A DNA stretch of 64,000 bases from Xenococcaceae cyanobacterium MO_188.B32. GTDB taxonomy: Bacteria; Cyanobacteriota; Cyanobacteriia; Cyanobacteriales; Xenococcaceae. The notes under the pieces were generated by a model that did not search any database, was not told where the DNA came from, and saw only the letters and a program-made list of their open reading frames with translations. The stretch is taken from assembly GCA_030065635.1 (NCBI GenBank), contig JASJDJ010000007.1, positions 22,369-86,368 of the forward strand, written 5' to 3'. Numbering within the stretch: position 1 is the first letter of the stretch; every line of letters begins with the position of its first letter. This document shows positions 26,394 through 34,797 of this stretch, in pieces. The translations under genes were made by a program, and so were the position numbers.

Positions 26394-28235
26394 CTAAATA
26401 CCAGCAAACCACTCTACAATACCATCAGCGATCGCCCTAGCTAATTTTGTTTGTTCTTCTGGGTTGGTTATCCATTCAAATTCCCACGGGTTAATCATAA
26501 AACCTAATTCTAGGAGTACAGATGGTGCAGTATGGGGACGAGTTAAAGCTAGATTATTCCAAAAAACTCCAGCGTCAGCTCGATCGAGTTTTTCCACTAA
26601 ATAGTTATGCAAAAACACAGCTACATTATGAGCTTGAGTGTTATACCAAAAAGTACTAATACCTTTAGTATTGATGGCATCTCCGTTATCTGGTAAAGCG
26701 TTATAGTGAATCGATAGGGCTAAATCTGGTTCGATCTCATCGATCGTTTTGACTCTGTCTTTAAGAGATACATCGATATCGGTTTCTCTGGTTAAATAGA
26801 CTGTTGCCCCAAGTCGTTTTAATTCTTTCGCTAATAATTTGGAGACTACTAAGTTAACATCTTTTTCTGGATAACCTGTAGGCCCTCTAGAACCTTTTTC
26901 TTCACCACCATGTCCTGGGTCTAAAAGTATTCTAATGTTAGATAGAGGCAGATTACGAGAAGAATTTGTTCTTTCAAGGATGAGTGAATTATTTTTATCT
27001 CTAGATAAAGGTAATAATGTATTGTCTCTTGGCATTACCATTTTAGGTGGATGATGCAGAGTAAAAATTAAACTCGTTCCTTCATAGCTTAAATCGTAAC
27101 CAAACTGTTGTTCTGTTTTTAGTTGAAAGGTATATTCTATTTTATTGGGTGTTACTTGTTGCCAATCTAAACGTTTAATCAAAGGATCGTCATCGAGGCG
27201 AATAGTATCGGTTTGGGCAGTAGTGTTATATAGGGTAAGCGTGATATTGCTATCTCCCTGCCGTACACTTACGGGGACTGGTACTTGCAAAGGAAAAATA
27301 ATTTCTGTCGCATCTCCTACTTGACGGGAAGTAACACTGCGAATAAGAGAAGCAGGAGGAACGTTAGTAGCAACAGGTTGAGTTTCTTCTGCTTTAATCC
27401 AGGCACCATAGTCTAGACGTAACCATTCTCCTTCTTTCCCCGTTACACTAGCTCTAGTTCCTTTTGGTAAAGGCGTTAAACGAGAATAATTGGTACTGGC
27501 ACCTGTTCGTGCTACTCCTGCATCGGCAATTACTTCTACTACTTCTAATTGGGTAGGAGAAAGTATCTCAATTTCTCCTATACCTGCTTGAGTTACTGTT
27601 TTGCCTTGAAAATTAAGTTTAAATTCTGGTTTACCCCAATTGCCTACTGCTAAAGTCGTACATCCTTTATATGTTCCCGTACTTACTTTTATAGTTGGTT
27701 GATTAGCTGCGGTTAACACTGCGGAGTTGGCTGGCAATTGAGTGAATTCTGTTTGGGGTAATAAGGCAATATGCTGATTTCTCAATCTCACTGAAACATC
27801 AGCATTGGGCGTGGCAACAGCACCAAAACATATTAATTCACCCGGTAATCTGGCTATACTTACCCCAGGAGTAAGAGAATTATTGGCGAAAGCTACCTCC
27901 TCTGGGATTTCTGGTTCGGTAGCGACTCTCGTAACTTTTAACTCTATTTCTTCTTCCTTATGGCGCAGAGTAAAAAAATTATCTCCTATTTCCAGAGGAA
28001 AGCTAGGGGCAAAATGTCCTGTCGGACTTCTCTCTACTGTTTTTCCATTAATCTTTACTTTTCCTTCTGGTGAGGCAGTACCAATTAAAAATATTTTTTC
28101 CGAACTAGTTTGATGTTCTGGCGGGGGATAAGCAAGGAATAAAGACTGTTTAGTTTGTGCAGACAAAGAGAGAGGCACCATACCAGCTGAAATTAGAATA
28201 CCACTAAAACTAACTAAACCAAATAATTTTTTCAT
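26394..28235 (-). CDS. amiC: N-acetylmuramoyl-L-alanine amidase (AmiC type)
   Basis: 613 residues. An N-terminal signal peptide (K-K-L-F-G-L-V-S-F-S-G-I-L-I-S-A-G-M-V) directs export. Residues ~225-300 look like an SH3-type cell-wall-binding domain (G-E-W-L-R-L-D-Y-G-A-W-I). The last ~180 residues are a zinc amidase_3 domain: H in D-P-G-H-G-G-E, E in E-K-D-V-N-L, H in S-I-H-Y-N-A, and the catalytic E in L-L-E-L-G-F-M. It cleaves the stem peptide from muramic acid during septum splitting and, in filamentous forms, septal pore formation. It is longer than usual because of the central region. It leads a possible operon with the DUF3303 gene. Confidence 0.9.
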   Translation of the reverse strand: MKKLFGLVSFSGILISAGMVPLSLSAQTKQSLFLAYPPPEHQTSSEKIFLIGTASPEGKVKINGKTVERSPTGHFAPSFPLEIGDNFFTLRHKEEEIELKVTRVATEPEIPEEVAFANNSLTPGVSIARLPGELICFGAVATPNADVSVRLRNQHIALLPQTEFTQLPANSAVLTAANQPTIKVSTGTYKGCTTLAVGNWGKPEFKLNFQGKTVTQAGIGEIEILSPTQLEVVEVIADAGVARTGASTNYSRLTPLPKGTRASVTGKEGEWLRLDYGAWIKAEETQPVATNVPPASLIRSVTSRQVGDATEIIFPLQVPVPVSVRQGDSNITLTLYNTTAQTDTIRLDDDPLIKRLDWQQVTPNKIEYTFQLKTEQQFGYDLSYEGTSLIFTLHHPPKMVMPRDNTLLPLSRDKNNSLILERTNSSRNLPLSNIRILLDPGHGGEEKGSRGPTGYPEKDVNLVVSKLLAKELKRLGATVYLTRETDIDVSLKDRVKTIDEIEPDLALSIHYNALPDNGDAINTKGISTFWYNTQAHNVAVFLHNYLVEKLDRADAGVFWNNLALTRPHTAPSVLLELGFMINPWEFEWITNPEEQTKLARAIADGIVEWFAGI

Positions 28236-28380
28236 AGAAAATTTTGATACGTGAGTTCTAACTTCCGCTTATTATCCTATATTAGAAGATGCGCTCGCCA
28301 ACTCTCTATCTCTAAGTCAAATCAAGGAGAGCCTACCAGTCAAATTATCAATTTGTCTTTTCTGTAAACATAATTAGAGG

Positions 28381-28494
28381 CTCGACTTTCCCGAGTGCCT
28401 GTCGCTTGGGGAAACCCCAAGCGTTTATACAGCACGTCTCCTGTTAAATCAACTCCGCTTCGTCGTTGATTTTAATCGGGAGTCCCCAGTCGAG
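28381..28494. repeat. Multi-hairpin structured intergenic element
   Basis: CTCGACT (28381-28387) pairs with AGTCGAG (28488-28494) as an outer stem. Inside are CGCTTGGGG/CCCCAAGCG (28403-28411/28415-28423) and AAATCAAC/GTTGATTT (28446-28453/28465-28472). The compact nested design resembles the subterminal hairpins of an IS end or a structured RNA. Confidence 0.5.
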
Positions 28495-28522
28495 AATTTA
28501 GATGGATTGAATTGTTCTACTT

Positions 28523-28636
28523 CTATAATTGACCACTCGCTAAAGTCATTAATACTATTACACTTATACTCATAATCGCTAAAACTATAGCAAACGCTAC
28601 TGATTGTCCTAAATGGGGCTGAGTTGAAGTTTTCAT
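28523..28636 (-). CDS. Single-span membrane microprotein (37 residues)
   Basis: ATG at 28634-28636, stop at 28523-28525. The chain starts M-K-T-S-T-Q-P-H-L-G-Q-S and is then hydrophobic (V-A-F-A-I-V-L-A-I-M-S-I-S-V-I-V-L-M), ending T-L-A-S-G-Q-L. It has the size and shape of cyanobacterial one-helix photosynthetic or regulatory microproteins, but I cannot assign it to a known one. An AT-rich upstream region could hold its promoter. Confidence 0.45.
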   Translation of the reverse strand: MKTSTQPHLGQSVAFAIVLAIMSISVIVLMTLASGQL

Positions 28637-28890
28637 GGTTTGTAGTCTCTTTAATTTATTTTACAAACAGCAAAATTTTTTATGAATGATAAAAAAAGCC
28701 GAAATGGCTAGGGATCGATGTTTTTAGATGAATTAAGCTTTGTTTTTGATTTGATCTACTGACCTTAGATAATAATCTTATCTAAAGATCGCTAAAAATT
28801 GCTAATAAAAGAAACTTAAGTACATCTAATTTAATTTAACTTAACTAGACATGTTCGAGAAGCTGAAAGTAAATTTGCAACCTATATGAA

Positions 28891-29078
28891 TTGACATTCC
28901 CACGGCTACGCTACGCTAAAGCCATGGGATTCTTGCTTCAGCGAGACATAGCTAGAGACAGTAAATCTATCTCCCCGCCAGAGGTATCTCCACAAGCTAT
29001 CACGGTCTGCCCAACCGCTAAAATGTTCTTTGCTGCATTTAAATCTCTCAGGTTTAAAGCTACCGTGTACACACAAGT
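28891..29078 (-). mobile_element. TnpB (IS200/IS605) 3'-end remnant with right-end hairpin
   Basis: A minus-strand frame ending at 28938-28940 reads L-R-D-L-N-A-A-K-N-I-L-A-V-G-Q-T, the TnpB C-terminus just after the zinc ribbon, then A-C-G-D-T-S-G-G-E. Beyond the stop, TCCCATGGCT (28920-28929) and AGCCGTGGGA (28898-28907) form the right-end hairpin and the element closes at TCAA (28891-28894). The catalytic domain is missing, so TnpB is dead. In intact elements this end is the 3' part of the omega RNA, with the guide just beyond it, here at about 28875-28890. Confidence 0.7.
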
Positions 29079-29219
29079 CCTTGAGAAGGACTTTCAAAAT
29101 CTCAAACTTCCTATTCTCAAAGGAATCTGGCGATTTTGGCTCAATTATCAATAATCAAAGATTATTGATAATTGGCAACGTTGAAATGGGGGTTTCAGGA
29201 GTACAAGCTCGATTGATTT

Positions 29220-29330
29220 CATGATATTAAATTAGCAAGAGTATTATATAAGTATCTTAATCCTGGAGATATTGCTTTAGGAGACCGTGCTTTTTGTGCC
29301 TATTCTGATATTTATTTTCTTCAATTTTAG
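29220..29330 (+). pseudogene. IS4-family transposase fragment
   Basis: A 36-codon open stretch reading H-D-I-K-L-A-R-V-L-Y-K-Y-L-N-P-G-D-I-A-L-G-D-R-A-F-C-A-Y-S-D and ending at TAG. P-G-D-x-x-L-G-D-R-A-F is the region of the second catalytic Asp of IS4-type DDE transposases. Upstream and downstream frames are broken. It lies next to the TnpB remnant, so this 28.9-29.4 kb stretch collected two different dead insertions. Sequence to 29507 shows only further decayed IS-like DNA. Confidence 0.6.
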
Positions 29331-29507
29331 GTTGGTTCGGAGCTTTTTTACCTCCGCTTAATCTCTAAAAACTTGATTGGGTATAAGACAACGGACTGTC
29401 ATCTAGGGAAACTGCAGATGTTTATGACTTTATTTAATTGGAACTAATAATTAATAACTAACTAATAACTCGTTTATTATTTCGGCGAAGCTTTACCAAG
29501 TCTTTTA

Positions 29508-30215
29508 TTAATTAGTTAAACCATGTTTCAGGGCAAAACGAACTAATTCTGTTCGGCTATTTGTACCTGTTTTACTAAATAAACGACTAACATATTTTTC
29601 GACATTCCTGACGCTAGTTTCTAGTTCGCGAGCAATTTCTTTATTCATTAAACCTTGAGCTACTAAATCTAAAACACTTTGTTCTCGTGGAGTAAATTCA
29701 ATCTTAATTGGAGAAGGAGTTGGCTCAAAACGAGGATTTTGCCCTAATCTTTCATCTAATTTGCCTTTAATTTCTTCTAGTTCGCGGGCAATTTTTTCTA
29801 GTTCTGAACTACTATTATTATCCGTAGTAGTAACACTAAGCCTTGCTAGTAAATTTTTAACGATCGCTTCTAATTCTTCAGGGTCGAAAGGTTTAGCAAT
29901 ATAGGCATCGCAACCTGCTTCATAGCCTTCAATTCTGTCCCTTGTCATACCTTTTGCCGTCAGAAAAATAACGGGGATTGCCCTGTAGCGTGGATCTTCC
30001 CGTAGCTTTTCTAGAAATTGATAGCCACTAACTCGTGGCATCATAATATCGGAAATAATCAAATCGGGTGTTTCTTTTTCTAGTATTTGCCAAGCTTCGT
30101 CTGCATTGGCAGCAACTTTCACCTGAAATTCTTCATTGTCTTCCAAATAGGCTTGTACTGATTCTCTAATACCAGGTTCGTCATCTACTAATAATAGTTT
30201 TTGTTGTTTCGACAT
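29508..30215 (-). CDS. Response regulator with LuxR-type DNA-binding domain (Ycf29-like)
   Basis: 235 residues from the ATG at 30213-30215. A frame extended 21 codons upstream lacks family support, and the receiver domain starts right after M-S-K-Q-Q-K. Receiver residues 1-~120: D-D-E, phospho-acceptor in D-I-M-M-P, T in L-T-A-K-G, and K in A-K-P-F. After a Glu/Lys-rich linker, a C-terminal LuxR/GerE helix-turn-helix follows (L-T/F-T-P-R-E-Q-S-V-L-D-L, N-K-E-I-A-R-E-L). The layout matches NarL-type regulators and the plastid/cyanobacterial Ycf29 group. No histidine kinase is adjacent. It is a paralogue of the gene at 51142-51807. The 367 bases to uvrA contain no gene. Confidence 0.85.
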   Translation of the reverse strand: MSKQQKLLLVDDEPGIRESVQAYLEDNEEFQVKVAANADEAWQILEKETPDLIISDIMMPRVSGYQFLEKLREDPRYRAIPVIFLTAKGMTRDRIEGYEAGCDAYIAKPFDPEELEAIVKNLLARLSVTTTDNNSSSELEKIARELEEIKGKLDERLGQNPRFEPTPSPIKIEFTPREQSVLDLVAQGLMNKEIARELETSVRNVEKYVSRLFSKTGTNSRTELVRFALKHGLTN

Positions 30216-30582
30216 TGGTTTTTTTTTAATTGTATCTGGTAGTACATATTGATAGCATAGGCAAAAAATAGCTACCAATAATCGGTTCTGACTTTGATGA
30301 ATCTAACACTATTGCAGAGGTTAGGCTCGGTCTGTTGAGCAAAAAGTCTAAGCCCATATTTTGACTATATCATCTATATATATATACCTGGTAAACTAAA
30401 ATTAAAAAGCGATCTGCTTCTGCTCGAGACACCATAAATCGCTACAATCATTTATGGCTTGCTTATTACTAAGTAAACTTTTATAGGTATAACTACTCAG
30501 TACATTTGGCACGGATCTTTGTGTCTTTACACAAAACGACTTCTTATAGCAACCAGATATAAATATAACTTCTGTCCCTTTT

Positions 30583-33522
30583 ATGTCCGATAACTTCCAA
30601 GACACGATCCGTATACGCGGTGCTAGACAACATAATCTGAAAAATATCAATCTCGAATTACCCAGAAATCAACTGATTGTCTTTACTGGCGTATCTGGTT
30701 CGGGTAAATCTTCCCTAGCTTTTGATACGATCTTTGCGGAAGGACAACGGCGTTATGTAGAATCTCTTAGTGCTTATGCACGGCAATTTTTAGGACAATT
30801 AGATAAACCAGATGTGGATGCGATCGAGGGATTGAGTCCTGCTATTTCGATCGATCAAAAGTCTACTTCTCACAATCCTCGTTCTACTGTCGGTACGGTC
30901 ACGGAAATTTATGATTATCTTAGACTATTATTTGGTAGAGCTGGAGAACCCCACTGCCCCCACTGCGACCGCTCGATTACGCCTCAAACTATCGATGAAA
31001 TGTGCGATCGCGTGATGGAATTACCAGACCGTACTAAGTTTCTCATTCTTGCTCCTGTAGTGCGCGGAAAAAAAGGAACTCATAAACAATTATTATCTAG
31101 TTTAGCTGCTCAAGGTTTTGTCAGAGTTCGCGTGAATAACGAAATAAGACAACTATCGGACAACATCGAGTTAGATAAAAATTATACACACAACATTGAA
31201 GTCGTTGTTGACAGGCTGATCGTAAAACCAGACATACAAGAGCGTGTAGCTGACTCCCTGGCTACCTGTCTCCGTCTTTCTACGGGTATCGCAATTATTG
31301 AGGTATTAAATGATACATTAGGAGGGGTATCCGCGTCGCGGTCTGATAGTAAGTATATAACAAAAGGCGAAAAAAATGGGCATATTTCCGAACAAAAAAT
31401 ACCTCAAGAAATAGTCTTTTCAGAAAACTTTGCTTGTCCAGAACATGGGGCAGTAATTGAAGAATTATCTCCTCGTTTATTTTCATTTAATTCTCCTTAT
31501 GGTGCTTGTCCTCACTGTCATGGAATTGGCAGTATGCGGACATTTTCTCCTGAGTTAGTCATTCCCGATCCCCATCAACCACTATACAGCGCGATCGCAC
31601 CTTGGTCAGAGAAAGACAATACTTATTATCTTTCTCTCCTTTATAGTGTGGGGCAAGTATATGGTTTTGATATCCAGACTCCCTGGCATAAGTTAACACC
31701 AGAGAAGCAACAAGTACTTCTCTATGGTAGTGAAGAGCCAATTTTCTATGAGTCTGATTCTCGCCGTGGCGAGTCCAAAGGTTATTATCGTCACTATGCT
31801 GGCATTCTCAATATGTTGGAGCGTAACTATCAAGAAACCAACTCCGACACGGTCAAACAAAAGCTAGAACAGTATTTAATCGATCGACCTTGTGAAGTTT
31901 GTGGTGGTAAGCGGATCAAACCAGAATCTCTGGCTGTCAGCTTGGGACAGTATCGGATCGATGATTTAGTCAGTGTACCCATTCATGAAAGTTTGTACAG
32001 AGTAAATAATTTAGAACTAACTCCCCGTCAAGCTTTAATCGGGGAGTTAGCTTTAAAAGAAATAAAGGCTCGTTTGCAGTTTCTTTTAGATGTGGGTTTA
32101 GACTATCTTACCCTCGATCGTGCTGCCATGACCCTATCGGGAGGAGAAGCACAAAGAATTCGCTTAGCAACGCAAATTGGTGCTGGTTTGACAGGGGTTT
32201 TATATGTTTTAGACGAACCCAGTATCGGTTTGCATCAACGAGATAACGACAGATTATTAAATACTCTTAAAAAACTGAGAGATTTAGGTAACACTTTGAT
32301 AGTAGTAGAACACGATGAAGATACTATTCGTAGTGCCGACCATATTATTGATATTGGACCTTTAGCGGGAGTTCATGGCGGAGAAATAGTCGTCCAAGGA
32401 AAGTTCAAGCAATTACTTAAAGCTGAAAAATCCCTAACAGGAGCATATCTATCAGGAAAAACAGTTATAGAAACTCCCCATGAAAGAAGACAAGGAAAAC
32501 AAGTTTCCCTTTATTTACAAGATTGTTATCAAAATAATCTCCAACATATTGATGTAGAAATTCCTTTGGGTAAATTCGTTTGCATTACGGGGGTATCTGG
32601 TTCGGGCAAATCTACTTTAGTTAATGAACTTCTTTATCCTGCCTTACAACATCATCTTACTCGTAAAAAACCTTTTCCTAATAATTTGGAGGGAATTAAA
32701 GGACTAAGTTCTGTAGATAAAGTAATTGTTATCGATCAATCCCCCATTGGTAGAACTCCTCGTTCTAATCCGGCTACTTACACGGGTGTTTTTGATGCGA
32801 TTAGGGCTGTATTCGCCGAAACTATCGAAGCTAAAGCTAGAGGATACAAAGCGGGTAGGTTTTCTTTTAACGTTAAAGGGGGACGTTGCGAAGCTTGTAG
32901 CGGACAGGGTGTCAATGTAATTGCCATGAATTTTCTGCCCGATGTTTATGTACAATGTGATGTCTGTAAAGGAGCAAGATATAACCGCGAAACCCTACAA
33001 GTAAAATATAAAGGCTATTCTATTGCCGATGTTTTAAACATGACTGTAGAAGAAGCTTTAAATGCGTTTCAAAATATTCCCCGTGCTAAAAGTCGTTTAC
33101 AAACTTTAGTAGATGTAGGTTTGGGTTATATAAAACTCGGTCAACCTGCCCCCACTTTATCGGGGGGAGAAGCCCAAAGAGTAAAACTAGCTTCTGAATT
33201 ATCTCGTCGCGCTACTGGTAAAACTCTTTATTTAATCGATGAACCAACCACGGGTTTATCATTTTACGATGTACATCATTTATTAAACATTTTACAGAGA
33301 CTAGTCGATAAAGGTAACTCTCTAATTGTAATCGAACATAATTTAGATGTAATTCGCTGTTGTGATTGGATTATCGATCTAGGTCCGGAAGGGGGCGATA
33401 AGGGGGGTGAAATTATTGCTGTAGGTACTCCTGAAGAAGTTGCCGAAAATGACAATTCTTATACAGGTAAATATCTAAAACAAGTTTTGCAAAGATACCC
33501 TACAAACGCCGTTGCGAACTAA
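30583..33522 (+). CDS. uvrA: Excinuclease ABC subunit A
   Basis: 979 residues. Two ABC ATPase halves, each with G-V-S-G-S-G-K-S (about residues 36 and 668), the signature L-S-G-G-E-A-Q-R, and Walker B/D-loop D-E-P-S-I-G-L-H and D-E-P-T-T-G-L-S. Zinc modules C-P-H-C and C-E-A-C...C-D-V-C are present. UvrA scans DNA with UvrB for bulky lesions in nucleotide excision repair. An insert of about 30 residues (near 244-275, including G-G-V-S-A-S-R-S-D-S) lies before the conserved E-I-V-F-S-E-N-F-A-C; its DNA is repeat-like. The second D-loop reads G-L-S-F rather than the usual G-L-H-F. The gene is alone with no SOS box that I can recognise. Confidence 0.95.
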   Translation: MSDNFQDTIRIRGARQHNLKNINLELPRNQLIVFTGVSGSGKSSLAFDTIFAEGQRRYVESLSAYARQFLGQLDKPDVDAIEGLSPAISIDQKSTSHNPRSTVGTVTEIYDYLRLLFGRAGEPHCPHCDRSITPQTIDEMCDRVMELPDRTKFLILAPVVRGKKGTHKQLLSSLAAQGFVRVRVNNEIRQLSDNIELDKNYTHNIEVVVDRLIVKPDIQERVADSLATCLRLSTGIAIIEVLNDTLGGVSASRSDSKYITKGEKNGHISEQKIPQEIVFSENFACPEHGAVIEELSPRLFSFNSPYGACPHCHGIGSMRTFSPELVIPDPHQPLYSAIAPWSEKDNTYYLSLLYSVGQVYGFDIQTPWHKLTPEKQQVLLYGSEEPIFYESDSRRGESKGYYRHYAGILNMLERNYQETNSDTVKQKLEQYLIDRPCEVCGGKRIKPESLAVSLGQYRIDDLVSVPIHESLYRVNNLELTPRQALIGELALKEIKARLQFLLDVGLDYLTLDRAAMTLSGGEAQRIRLATQIGAGLTGVLYVLDEPSIGLHQRDNDRLLNTLKKLRDLGNTLIVVEHDEDTIRSADHIIDIGPLAGVHGGEIVVQGKFKQLLKAEKSLTGAYLSGKTVIETPHERRQGKQVSLYLQDCYQNNLQHIDVEIPLGKFVCITGVSGSGKSTLVNELLYPALQHHLTRKKPFPNNLEGIKGLSSVDKVIVIDQSPIGRTPRSNPATYTGVFDAIRAVFAETIEAKARGYKAGRFSFNVKGGRCEACSGQGVNVIAMNFLPDVYVQCDVCKGARYNRETLQVKYKGYSIADVLNMTVEEALNAFQNIPRAKSRLQTLVDVGLGYIKLGQPAPTLSGGEAQRVKLASELSRRATGKTLYLIDEPTTGLSFYDVHHLLNILQRLVDKGNSLIVIEHNLDVIRCCDWIIDLGPEGGDKGGEIIAVGTPEEVAENDNSYTGKYLKQVLQRYPTNAVAN

Positions 33523-33601
33523 GATCGATAGGAAAAAATGATTAGATATCTTGCCAAAGTAAATTGTCCACCAAAATTTCCAACTCGCTACTTACTACTT
33601 G

Positions 33602-33772
33602 CTACTTTTGTTGTTCATCTGTTTCTTCCGATGAATAATTATTGATTTCGTCCTTAAAACCGCGTAAAGTTTTTCCTAGCGCGCTGCCAACTTCGGGAAT
33701 TTTTTTCGGACCGAAAACAAGCAGAGCCACAAACCCAATCACAGCTACTTCTGCCCAACCCAAACCAAACAT
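33602..33772 (-). CDS. tatA: Twin-arginine translocase subunit TatA/TatE family
   Basis: 56 residues from the ATG at 33770-33772. M-F-G-L-G-W-A-E-V-A-V-I-G-F-V-A-L-L-V-F-G-P-K-K-I-P-E-V-G is the single membrane helix and hinge of TatA-type proteins. The amphipathic helix L-G-K-T-L-R-G-F-K-D-E follows, then a short acidic tail. It builds the pore for folded proteins carrying twin-arginine signals. A Tat-type signal is visible on the phosphatase at 57702-58586. It is divergent from pcyA, with a MITE-like element between them. Confidence 0.9.
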   Translation of the reverse strand: MFGLGWAEVAVIGFVALLVFGPKKIPEVGSALGKTLRGFKDEINNYSSEETDEQQK

Positions 33773-33873
33773 GATCGCTCTCCTAAAATGAATAGATTAA
33801 TAGTTAAATAGTATATATATCCAAACTAATTTCAGTATATCTTTAAAGTAATAGAGCATTGGTCGCTACTTAA

Positions 33874-33981
33874 TAGACCTCTTGCATAAGTCCTATAAAC
33901 CTTGGTTAAGTCGAAGGTACTCCGCCTTGAAAAGGCGGAGCCTGCTTCGACCGCATTCCGTTTATTTTTGCAAGAAGTCTA
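33874..33981. mobile_element. 108-bp MITE-like element between tatA and pcyA
   Basis: TAGACCTCTTGCA (33874-33886) and TGCAAGAAGTCTA (33969-33981) are terminal inverted repeats matching at 12 of 13 positions. Inside is a strong hairpin, CTCCGCCTT-GAA-AAGGCGGAG. There is no coding capacity. The ends resemble the IS-type termini AGACTTCTTGCA known in cyanobacteria. It ends 33 bases before the pcyA start and could affect its promoter. Confidence 0.55.
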
Positions 33982-34014
33982 ATCAAGCTGCCCTTATCGC
34001 TGTCGATCGTAAAT

Positions 34015-34782
34015 ATGTTGGAAACCTCAAAGTCTTCACTGCGCCAAGAGCAACACCCTTTAATTTGTCAGCTAGCCGATTTAATTATTGACTATTGGCA
34101 TCGATATCTCAATCTATCACCTTATTCTTTACCAGAAGGATTGGGTTATGTAGAAGGGAAACTAGAAGGGGAAAAACTCAGAATTGAAAATCGCTGCTAT
34201 CAAACACCTCAGTTTCGTAAAATGCACTTAGAATTGGCTAAGGTAGGGGCTAATTTAGATATTCTTCATTGTGTGATGTTTCCTCGCCCAGAATATCCCT
34301 TACCAATGTTTGGCTGCGATATAGTAGCAGGAAAGGCAGGAATTAGTGCTGCGATCGTCGATCTTTCTCCTACTAGTCCAGAAAAAATTCTTCCTCAAGC
34401 TTACCAAAATATTCTCTCGACATTACCTCCTAGCCAATTTTCTCAGCACCGCGAGTTACCACCATGGGCTGATATATTTTCGGAGTTTTGCCTGTTTATT
34501 CGTCCTCAAACCTCTCAAGAAGAACAAGATTTTCTCGAACAAGTAAAAAGTTTTTTGGCAGTTCACTGTCAGCAAGCTATTAAAGCTCAACCTTTATCTC
34601 CTCAGCAACAAAAATTATATCTAGAAGGACAAAATTATTACTGTACCAAACAACAAAAAAACGATAAAACTCGTCGCGTGTTAGAAAAAGCTTTTGGCCC
34701 CGATTGGGCTGAATATTATATGAATTCGGTTCTGTTTGATATGCCAGAAGCCGAGACTTCTGAAACTAATTCTCGAAAATAA
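34015..34782 (+). CDS. pcyA: Phycocyanobilin:ferredoxin oxidoreductase
   Basis: 255 residues, ferredoxin-dependent bilin reductase. It reduces biliverdin IXalpha in two 2-electron steps to phycocyanobilin, the chromophore of CpcA and CpcB. The catalytic residues of Synechocystis PcyA (Glu76, His88, Asp105) fall here at Glu73 (H-L-E-L-A), His85 (I-L-H-C-V-M-F-P) and Asp102 (F-G-C-D-I-V-A), a constant offset of three. It is cytoplasmic. The binding-protein gene follows after 15 bases, so read-through is possible. A MITE-like element sits just upstream. The assignment is essentially certain. Confidence 0.96.
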   Translation: MLETSKSSLRQEQHPLICQLADLIIDYWHRYLNLSPYSLPEGLGYVEGKLEGEKLRIENRCYQTPQFRKMHLELAKVGANLDILHCVMFPRPEYPLPMFGCDIVAGKAGISAAIVDLSPTSPEKILPQAYQNILSTLPPSQFSQHRELPPWADIFSEFCLFIRPQTSQEEQDFLEQVKSFLAVHCQQAIKAQPLSPQQQKLYLEGQNYYCTKQQKNDKTRRVLEKAFGPDWAEYYMNSVLFDMPEAETSETNSRK

Positions 34783-34797
34783 TCAGAGATGTAGTCT

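Noticed and set aside
28906..29151. Minus-strand 81-codon frame over the TnpB end
   Set aside because: The TnpB C-terminal signature lies in another frame; this one is a shadow.
30216..30278. 21-codon upstream extension of the LuxR-type regulator
   Set aside because: The receiver domain begins right after the ATG at 30213-30215, and the extension is hydrophobic and unlike the family.
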